Below the pieces are notes generated by a model. It was not told the DNA's origin and ran no database searches. It worked only from the letters and a program-made list of their open reading frames with translations. DNA of 64,000 nt, taken from NCBI GenBank assembly GCA_028622995.1, contig JAJQJQ010000059.1, positions 62,001 to 126,000 on the forward strand, given 5' to 3'. Shown here one piece after another: positions 55,550-64,000 of the stretch. The position numbers and the translations under genes were made by a program. Within the stretch, counting starts at the first letter, position 1; each line of letters begins with the position of its first letter. The stretch is from Panagrolaimus kolymaensis. Taxonomy: Eukaryota; Nematoda; Chromadorea; Rhabditida; Panagrolaimidae.

Positions 55550-56909
55550 GATTCCATAAAGGATTAGCCATTACAAAATATATGTTTTTCATTTTCTTTG
55601 CTTCATCGATTTTTTTGTCCCTCGACCAATTAAATGAATAATGCGTAAACAAAATATATAGTTATTTTCGAAAAGGAAATATTTGAGACTGATTCCATAA
55701 AGGATTGGCCATTACAAAATATATGTTTTTCATTTTCTTTGCTTCATCGATTTTTTGTCCCTCGACCAATTAAATGAATAATGCTAAAACAAAATATATA
55801 GTTATTTTCGAAAAGGAAATATTTGAGACTGATTCCATAAAGGATTAGCCATTACAAAATATATGTTTTTCATTTTCTTTGCTTCATCGGTTTTTTTGTG
55901 CCTCGACCAATTAAATGAATAATGCGAAAACAAAATATATAGTTATTTTCGAAAAGGAAATATTTGAGACTGATTCCATAAAGGATTAGCCATTACAAAA
56001 TTTATGTTTTTCATTTTCTTTGCTTCATCGATTTTTTTGTGCCTCGACCAATTAAATGAATAATGCGAAAACAAAATATATAGTTATTTTCGAAAAGGAA
56101 ATATTTGAGACTGATTCCCTAAAGGATTGGCCATTACAAAATATATGTTTTTCATTTTCTTTGCTTCATCGATTTTTTGTCCCTCGACCAATTAAATGAA
56201 TAATGCGAAAACAAAATATATAGTTATTTTCGAAAAGGAAATATTTGAGACTGATTCCATAAAGGATTAGCCATTACAAAATATATGTTTTTCATTTTCT
56301 TTGCTTCATCGATTTTTTTGTCCCTCGACCAATTAAATGAATAATGCGTAAACAAAATATATAGTTATTTTCGAAAAGGAAATATTTGAGACTGATTCCA
56401 TAAAGGATTGGCCATTACAAAATATATGTTTTTCATTTTCTTTGCTTCATCGATTTTTTGTCCCTCGACCAATTAAATGAATAATGCTAAAACAAAATAT
56501 ATAGTTATTTTCGAAAAGGAAATATTTGAGACTGATTCCATAAAGGATTAGCCATTACAAAATATATGTTTTTCATTTTCTTTGCTTCATCGGTTTTTTT
56601 GTGCCTCGACCAATTAAATGAATAATGCGAAAACAAAATATATAGTTATTTTCGAAAAGGAAATATTTGAGACTGATTCCATAAAGGATTAGCCATTACA
56701 AAATATATGTTTTTCATTTTCTTTGCTTCATCGATTTTTTTGTGCCTCGACCAATTAAATTAATAATGCGAAAACAAAATATATAGTTATTTTCGAAAAG
56801 GAAATATTTGAGACTGATTCCATAAAGGATTAGCCATTACAAAATTTATGTTTTTCATTTTCTTTGCTTCATCGATTTTTTTGTGCCTCGACCAATTAAA
56901 TTAATAATG
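55550..56909 (+). repeat. Extra 10-monomer expansion between blocks X and Y
   Basis: This segment has no counterpart between X copy 2 and Y copy 2. It repeats the end of block X: 'gcgtaaac' at 55,643 and 56,346 (after 55,080; offsets 563 and 703 bp) and 'tcatcggttt' three times between 55,321 and 56,595. It looks like a 4-5 monomer unit (gcgtaaac, T6/gcta, 'cggttt', d) amplified locally. Its length equals the difference between the two offsets, 4,924 minus 3,517 = 1,407 bp. Confidence 0.75.
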
Positions 56910-58449
56910 CGAAAACAAAATATATAGTTATTTTCGAAAAGGAAATATTTGAGACTGATTCCTTAAAGGATTAGCCATTACAAAATATATGTTTTTCATT
57001 TTCTTTGCTTCATCGATTTTTTTGTCCCTCGACCAATTAAATGGAAGAGATAAAATCAAAAATTATAAATATTATCAAATTGAAAATATTTAAGACTGAT
57101 TCCATAAAGGATTAGCCATTACAAAATTTATGTTTTTCATTTTCTTTGCTTCATCGATTTTTTTGTCCCTCGACCAATTAAATGAATAATGCGAAAACAA
57201 AATATATAGTTATTTTCGAAAAGGAAATATTTGAGACTGATTCCATAAAGGATTAGCCATTACAAAATATATGTTTTTCATTTTCTTTGCTTCATCGATT
57301 TTTTTGTCCCTCGACCAATTAAATGAATAATGCGAAAACAAAATATATAGTTATTTTCGAAAAGGAAATATTTGAGACTGATTCCATAAAGGATTAGCCA
57401 TTACAAAATATATGTTTTTCATTTTCTTTGCTTCATCGATTTTTTTGTCCCTCGACCAATTAAATGAATAATGCGAAAACAAAATATATAGTTATTTTCG
57501 AAAAGGAAATATTTGAGACTGATTCCATAAAGGATTGGCCATTACAAAATATATGTTTTTCATTTTCTTTGCTTCATCGATTTTTTGTCCCTCGACCAAT
57601 TAAATGAATAATGCGAAAACAAAATATATAGTTATTTTCGAAAAGGAAATATTTGAGACTGATTCCATAAAGGATTAGCCATTACAAAATATATGTTTTT
57701 CATTTTCTTTGCTTCATCGATTTTTTTGTCCCTCGACCAATTAAATGAATAATGCGAAAACAAAATATATAGTTATTTTCGAAAAGGAAATATTTGAGAC
57801 TGATTCCATAAAGGATTAGCCATTACAAAATATATGTTTTTCATTTTCTTTGCTTCATCGATTTTTTTGTCCCTCGACCAATTAAATGAATAATGCGAAA
57901 ACAAAATATATAGTTATTTTCGAAAAGGAAATATTTGAGACTGATTCCATAAAGGATTGGCCATTACAAAATATATGTTTTTCATTTTCTTTGCTTCATC
58001 GATTTTTTGTCCCTCGACCAATTAAATGAATAATGCGAAAACAAAATATATAGTTATTTTCGAAAAGGAAATATTTGAGACTGATTCCATAAAGGATTGG
58101 CCATTACAAAATATATGTTTTTCATTTTCTTTGCTTCATCGATTTTTTGTCCCTCGACCAATTAAATGAATAATGCGAAAACAAAATATATAGTTATTTT
58201 CGAAAAGGAAATATTTGAGACTGATTTCATAAAGGATTAGCCATTACAAAATATATGTTTTTCATTTTCTTTGCTTCATCGATTTTTTTGTCCCTCGACC
58301 AATTAAATGAATAATGCGAAAACAAAATATATAGTTATTTTCGAAAAGGAAATATTTGAGACTGATTCCATAAAGGATTGGCCATTACAAAATATATGTT
58401 TTTCATTTTCTTTGCTTCATCGATTTTTTGTCCCTCGACCAATTAAATG
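56910..58449 (+). repeat. Block Y, copy 1 (offset 3,517 bp)
   Basis: This block runs from 'gattccttaa' (56,957) through the B module at 57,044 to 'gatttcat' at 58,223. The same series is found at 60,474, 60,561 and 61,740, an offset of 3,517 bp (25 monomers). The order of agcc/ggcc and T6/T7 monomers between the markers is the same in both copies. Confidence 0.85.
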
Positions 58450-60473
58450 AATAATGCGAAAACAAAATATATAGTTATTTTCGAAAAGGAAATATTTGAG
58501 ACTGATTCCATAAAGGATTAGCCATTACAAAATTTATGTTTTTCATTTTCTTTGCTTCATCGATTTTTTTGTGCCTCGACCAATTAAATGAATAATGCGA
58601 AAACAAAATATATAGTTATTTTCGAAAAGGAAATATTTGAGACTGATTCCCTAAAGGATTGGCCATTACAAAATATATGTTTTTCATTTTCTTTGCTTCA
58701 TCGATTTTTTGTCCCTCGACCAATTAAATGAATAATGCGAAAACAAAATATATAGTTATTTTCGAAAAGGAAATATTTGAGACTGATTCCATAAAGGATT
58801 AGCCATTACAAAATATATGTTTTTCATTTTCTTTGCTTCATCGATTTTTTTGTCCCTCGACCAATTAAATTAATAATGCGAAAACAAAATATATAGTTAT
58901 TTTCGAAAAGGAAATATTTGAGACTGATTCCATAAAGGATTAGCCATTACAAAATTTATGTTTTTCATTTTCTTTGCTTCATCGATTTTTTTGTGCCTCG
59001 ACCAATTAAATGAATAATGCGAAAACAAAATATATAGTTATTTTCGAAAAGGAAATATTTGAGACTGATTCCATAAAGGATTAGCCATTACAAAATATAT
59101 GTTTTTCATTTTCTTTGCTTCATCGATTTTTTTGTGCCTCGACCAATTAAATGAATAATGCGAAAACAAAATATATAGTTATTTTCGAAAAGGAAATATT
59201 TGAGACTGATTCCATAAAGGATTAGCCATTACAAAATATATGTTTTTCATTTTCTTTGCTTCATCGATTTTTTTGTCCCTCGCCCAATTAAATGGAAGAG
59301 ATAAAAACAAAATATATAGTTATTTTCGAAAAGGAAATATTTGAGACTGATTCCATAAAGGATTAGCCATTACAAAATATATGTTTTTCATTTTCTTTGC
59401 TTCATCGATTTTTTTGTCCCTCGACCAATTAAATTAATAATGCGAAAACAAAATATATAGTTATTTTCGAAAAGGAAATATTTGAGACTGATTCCATAAA
59501 GGATTAGCCATTACAAAATTTATGTTTTTCATTTTCTTTGCTTCATCGATTTTTTGTCCCTCGACCAATTAAATGAATAATGCGAAAACAAAATATATAG
59601 TTATTTTCGAAAAGGAAATATTTGAGACTGATTCCATAAAGGATTAGCCATTACAAAATATATTTTTTTCATTTTCTTTGCTTCATCGATTTTTTTGTCC
59701 CTCGACCAATTAAATGAATAATGCGAAAACAAAATATATAGTTATTTTCGTAAAGGAAATATTTGAGACTGATTCCATAAAGGATTGGCCATTACAAAAT
59801 ATATGTTTTTCATTTTCTTTGCTTCATCGATTTTTTGTCCCTCGACCAATTAAATGAATAATGCGAAAACAAAATATATAGTTATTTTCGAAAAGGAAAT
59901 ATTTGAGACTGATTCCATAAAGGATTAGCCATTACAAAATATATGTTTTTCATTTTCTTTGCTTCATCGATTTTTTTGTCCCTCGACCAATTAAATGAAT
60001 AATGCGTAAACAAAATATATAGTTATTTTCGAAAAGGAAATATTTGAGACTGATTCCATAAAGGATTGGCCATTACAAAATATATGTTTTTCATTTTCTT
60101 TGCTTCATCGATTTTTTGTCCCTCGACCAATTAAATGAATAATGCTAAAACAAAATATATAGTTATTTTCGAAAAGGAAATATTTGAGACTGATTCCATA
60201 AAGGATTAGCCATTACAAAATATATGTTTTTCATTTTCTTTGCTTCATCGGTTTTTTTGTGCCTCGACCAATTAAATGAATAATGCGAAAACAAAATATA
60301 TAGTTATTTTCGAAAAGGAAATATTTGAGACTGATTCCATAAAGGATTAGCCATTACAAAATATATGTTTTTCATTTTCTTTGCTTCATCGATTTTTTTG
60401 TGCCTCGACCAATTAAATGAATAATGCGAAAACAAAATATATAGTTATTTTCGAAAAGGAAATATTTGAGACT
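58450..60473 (+). repeat. Block X, copy 2
   Basis: This is the second copy of 53,531-55,549 with all its rare markers, including the type E module at 59,295. Here it is followed directly by block Y copy 2, without the 55,550-56,909 expansion. Confidence 0.85.
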
Positions 60474-61967
60474 GATTCCTTAAAGGATTAGCCATTACAA
60501 AATATATGTTTTTCATTTTCTTTGCTTCATCGATTTTTTTGTCCCTCGACCAATTAAATGGAAGAGATAAAATCAAAAATTATAAATATTATCAAATTGA
60601 AAATATTTAAGACTGATTCCATAAAGGATTAGCCATTACAAAATTTATGTTTTTCATTTTCTTTGCTTCATCGATTTTTTTGTCCCTCGACCAATTAAAT
60701 GAATAATGCGAAAACAAAATATATAGTTATTTTCGAAAAGGAAATATTTGAGACTGATTCCATAAAGGATTAGCCATTACAAAATATATGTTTTTCATTT
60801 TCTTTGCTTCATCGATTTTTTTGTCCCTCGACCAATTAAATGAATAATGCGAAAACAAAATATATAGTTATTTTCGAAAAGGAAATATTTGAGACTGATT
60901 CCATAAAGGATTAGCCATTACAAAATATATGTTTTTCATTTTCTTTGCTTCATCGATTTTTTTGTCCCTCGACCAATTAAATGAATAATGCGAAAACAAA
61001 ATATATAGTTATTTTCGAAAAGGAAATATTTGAGACTGATTCCATAAAGGATTGGCCATTACAAAATATATGTTTTTCATTTTCTTTGCTTCATCGATTT
61101 TTTGTCCCTCGACCAATTAAATGAATAATGCGAAAACAAAATATATAGTTATTTTCGAAAAGGAAATATTTGAGACTGATTCCATAAAGGATTAGCCATT
61201 ACAAAATATATGTTTTTCATTTTCTTTGCTTCATCGATTTTTTTGTCCCTCGACCAATTAAATGAATAATGCGAAAACAAAATATATAGTTATTTTCGAA
61301 AAGGAAATATTTGAGACTGATTCCATAAAGGATTAGCCATTACAAAATATATGTTTTTCATTTTCTTTGCTTCATCGATTTTTTTGTCCCTCGACCAATT
61401 AAATGAATAATGCGAAAACAAAATATATAGTTATTTTCGAAAAGGAAATATTTGAGACTGATTCCATAAAGGATTGGCCATTACAAAATATATGTTTTTC
61501 ATTTTCTTTGCTTCATCGATTTTTTGTCCCTCGACCAATTAAATGAATAATGCGAAAACAAAATATATAGTTATTTTCGAAAAGGAAATATTTGAGACTG
61601 ATTCCATAAAGGATTGGCCATTACAAAATATATGTTTTTCATTTTCTTTGCTTCATCGAATTTTTGTCCCTCGACCAATTAAATGAATAATGCGAAAACA
61701 AAATATATAGTTATTTTCGAAAAGGAAATATTTGAGACTGATTTCATAAAGGATTAGCCATTACAAAATATATGTTTTTCATTTTCTTTGCTTCATCGAT
61801 TTTTTTGTCCCTCGACCAATTAAATGAATAATGCGAAAACAAAATATATAGTTATTTTCGAAAAGGAAATATTTGAGACTGATTCCATAAAGGATTGGCC
61901 ATTACAAAATATATGTTTTTCATTTTCTTTGCTTCATCGATTTTTTGTCCCTCGACCAATTAAATGA
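60474..61967 (+). repeat. Block Y, copy 2
   Basis: This is the second copy of 56,910-58,449, with the B module at 60,561 and 'gatttcat' at 61,740. One private change ('cgaattttt' for 'cgatttttt') is at about 61,660. The copies part near 61,970, where this one reads 'gcta' and copy 1 'gcga'. Confidence 0.85.
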
Positions 61968-64000
61968 ATAATGCTAAAACAAAATATATAGTTATTTTCG
62001 AAAAGGAAATATTTGAGACTGATTCCATAAAGGATTAGCCATTACAAAATATATGTTTTTCATTTTCTTTGCTTCATCGATTTTTTGTCCCTCGACCAAT
62101 TAAATGAATAATGCTAAAACAAAATATATAGTTATTTTCGAAAAGGAAATATTTGAGACTGATTCCATAAAGGATTGGCCATTACAAAATATATGTTTTT
62201 CATTTTCTTTGCTTCATCGATTTTTTGTCCCTCGTCCAATTAAATGAATAATGCGAAAACAAAATATATAGTTATTTTCGAAAAGGAAATATTTGAGACT
62301 GATTTCATAAAGGATTAGCCATTACAAAATATATGTTTTTCATTTTCTTTGCTTCATCGATTTTTTTGTCCCTCGACCAATTAAATGAATAATGCGAAAA
62401 CAAAATATATAGTTATTTTCGAAAAGGAAATATTTGAGACTGATTTCATAAAGGATTAGCCATTACAAAATATATGTTTTTCATTTTCTTTGCTTCATCG
62501 ATTTTTTTGTCCCTCGACCAATTAAATGAATAATGCGAAAACTAAATATATAGTTATTTTCGAAAAGGAAATATTTGAGACTGATTTCATAAAGGATTAG
62601 CCATTACAAAATATATGTTTTTCATTTTCTTTGCTTCATCGATTTTTTTGTCCCTCGTCCAATTAAATGAATAATGCGAAAACAAAATATATAGTTATTT
62701 TCGAAAAGGAAATATTTGAGACTGATTTCATAAAGGATTAGCCATTACAAAATATATGTTTTTCATTTTCTTTGCTTCATCGATTTTTTTGTCCCTCGAC
62801 CAATTAAATGAATAATGCGAAAACTAAATATATAGTTATTTTCGAAAAGGAAATATTTGAGACTGATTTCATAAAGGATTAGCCATTACAAAATATATGT
62901 TTTTCATTTTCTTTGCTTCATCGATTTTTTTGTCCCTCGACCAATTAAATGAATAATGCGAAAACAAAATATATAGTTATTTTCGAAAAGGAAATATTTG
63001 AGACTGATTCCATAAAGGATTGGCCATTACAAAATATATGTTTTTCATTTTCTTTGCTTCATCGATTTTTTGTCCCTCGACCAATTAAATGAATAATGCG
63101 AAAACAAAATATATAGTTATTTTCGAAAAGGAAATATTTGAGACTGATTCCATAAAGGATTAGCCATTACAAAATATATGTTTTTCATTTTCTTTGCTTC
63201 ATCGATTTTTTTGTCCCTCGACCAATTAAATGAATAATGCGAAAACAAAATATATAGTTATTTTCGAAAAGGAAATATTTGAGACTGATTCCATAAAGGA
63301 TTGGCCATTACAAAATATATGTTTTTCATTTTCTTTGCTTCATCGATTTTTTGTCCCTCGACCAATTAAATGAATAATGCGAAAACAAAATATATAGTTA
63401 TTTTCGAAAAGGAAATATTTGAGACTGATTCCATAAAGGATTAGCCATTACAAAATATATGTTTTTCATTTTCTTTGCTTCATCGATTTTTTTGTCCCTC
63501 GACCAATTAAATGAATAATGCGAAAACAAAATATATAGTTATTTTCGAAAAGGAAATATTTGAGACTGATTCCATAAAGGATTAGCCATTACAAAATATA
63601 TGTTTTTCATTTTCTTTGCTTCATCGATTTTTTGTCCCTCGACCAATTAAATGAATAATGCGAAAACAAAATATATAGTTATTTTCGAAAAGGAAATATT
63701 TGAGACTGATTCCATAAAGGATTGGCCATTACAAAATATATGTTTTTCATTTTCTTTGCTTCATCGATTTTTTGTCCCTCGACCAATTAAATGAATAATG
63801 CGAAAACAAAATATATAGTTATTTTCGAAAAGGAAATATTTGAGACTGATTTCATAAAGGATTAGCCATTACAAAATATATGTTTTTCTTTTTCTTTGCT
63901 TCATCGATTTTTTTGTCCCTCGACCAATTAAATGAATAATGCGAAAACAAAATATATAGTTATTTTCGAAAAGGAAATATTTGAGACTGATTTCATAAAG
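61968..64000 (+). repeat. Right-end zone with 'gatttcat' monomers and a dimer
   Basis: The marker 'gatttcat' (for 'gattccat') is in five consecutive monomers (62,301, 62,442, 62,583, 62,724, 62,865) and again at 63,848 and 63,989. Inside the run 'actaaata' occurs at 62,541 and 62,823, 282 bp apart, so a dimer was duplicated. 'cgtccaatt' is near 62,234 and 62,657. The array continues past the window end. Confidence 0.8.

Larger units (their letters stand above)
1..64000 (+). repeat. Satellite DNA array, 141/140 bp monomer, about 455 copies
   Basis: The whole window is a head-to-tail tandem array. The landmark 'gcttcatcga' recurs at 21, 162, 303, 444, 584 and so on to the end, at steps of 141 or 140 bp. 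All copies have the same orientation, and I found no interruption by unrelated sequence. The consensus monomer has about 38 G+C in 141 bp (27%). Most copies of one subtype are identical to each other, which fits recent amplification and homogenisation. Arrays of this kind form centromeric or pericentromeric heterochromatin in eukaryotes; that location is inferred from family knowledge, not shown here. Both ends are cut by the window, so true array length is unknown. There is no gene anywhere: reading frames are broken by stops within each monomer. Species assignment is uncertain. A similar monomer length is known for dominant satellites of darkling beetles, but I cannot confirm sequence identity. 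Confidence 0.98.

Noticed and set aside
1..64000. CRISPR array (90 bp constant part with 51 bp variable part)
   Set aside because: The 51 bp modules are a few recurrent, homologous, A+T-rich types rather than unique spacers, the constant part is far too long for a CRISPR repeat, and no cas genes are present.
1..64000. CENP-B box in the 'tttcgaaaaggaaat' part
   Set aside because: Only the TTCG start agrees with the known box. The later A and the CGGG positions do not match, so it cannot be called.
1..64000. Telomere-like TTAGG/TTAGGG repeats in 'ggattagcc'
   Set aside because: Only an isolated 'ttag' once per monomer, with no tandem telomere motif on either strand.
1..64000. TATA boxes, promoters and poly-T terminators
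   Set aside because: 'tatata' and T-runs occur in every monomer simply because of base composition. Satellite transcription is possible, but the sequence does not support any specific promoter or terminator.
1..64000. tRNA, rRNA or other RNA genes
   Set aside because: No G+C-rich structured segment or conserved RNA motif is present, and every base belongs to the same satellite unit.
1..64000. Firm assignment to Tenebrio molitor or Palorus ratzeburgii satellite
   Set aside because: Monomer length (about 142 bp) is similar, but I cannot compare sequences here. A search of the consensus against satellite libraries would decide.

Overview
The whole 64 kb window is one uninterrupted satellite DNA array. 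A 141 bp A+T-rich unit (about 73% A+T by hand count of the consensus), with a 140 bp sister form, is repeated head to tail on the same strand from the first base to the last, about 455 copies. No gene, RNA gene, transposon, non-satellite spacer or strand inversion is visible, and both array edges lie outside the window. This organisation points to constitutive heterochromatin (centromeric or pericentromeric) of a eukaryote. Satellites of about 140-142 bp that make up large genome fractions are known in darkling beetles (Tenebrionidae), so an insect is a reasonable guess, but it rests on monomer length only.

The monomer is bipartite. About 90 bp (from the 'ctgattcc' block through the T-run to 'caattaaatg') is nearly invariant. 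The other 51 bp exists in five versions that differ sharply. Type A is the common one and contains the palindrome ttttcgaaaa. Type B has about 18 differences in 51 positions and occurs 30 times by my count. Types C (6), D (4) and E (2) look like A/B mosaics. Within type A, a few linked markers define subtypes: a = T6/tccctcg/gcta (140 bp); b = T7/gcctag/gcta; c = T7/gcctag/gcga; d = T7/gcctcg/gcga; d' = d with 'tttaag'.

Layout: 1-443 entry monomers including one B; 444-13,500 a/b/c monomers with a 10-mer higher-order repeat (1,405 bp); 13,500-26,600 a/b/c/d monomers with a 562 bp tetramer and an 11-mer (1,550 bp); 26,600-31,330 mixed B/C/D block with a 2,676 bp-offset duplication; 31,330-35,600 return of the a/b/d pattern as a duplicate of 23.5-26.6 kb at about 9 kb offset; 35,600-44,740 B-rich, with a 9-mer (1,269 bp) and a 7-mer (987 bp); 44,740-52,000 mainly gcga monomers with a recurrent marker; 52,000-64,000 gcga/tccctcg monomers in a nested 25-mer (3,517 bp) duplication. 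'gcctag' monomers stop at about 34.5 kb, and 'ggcc' monomers start at about 26.7 kb. The array therefore appears to have grown by repeated amplification of multi-monomer blocks, with local exchange of the 51 bp module. Subtypes and offsets were read by eye from diagnostic bases, not by alignment software.
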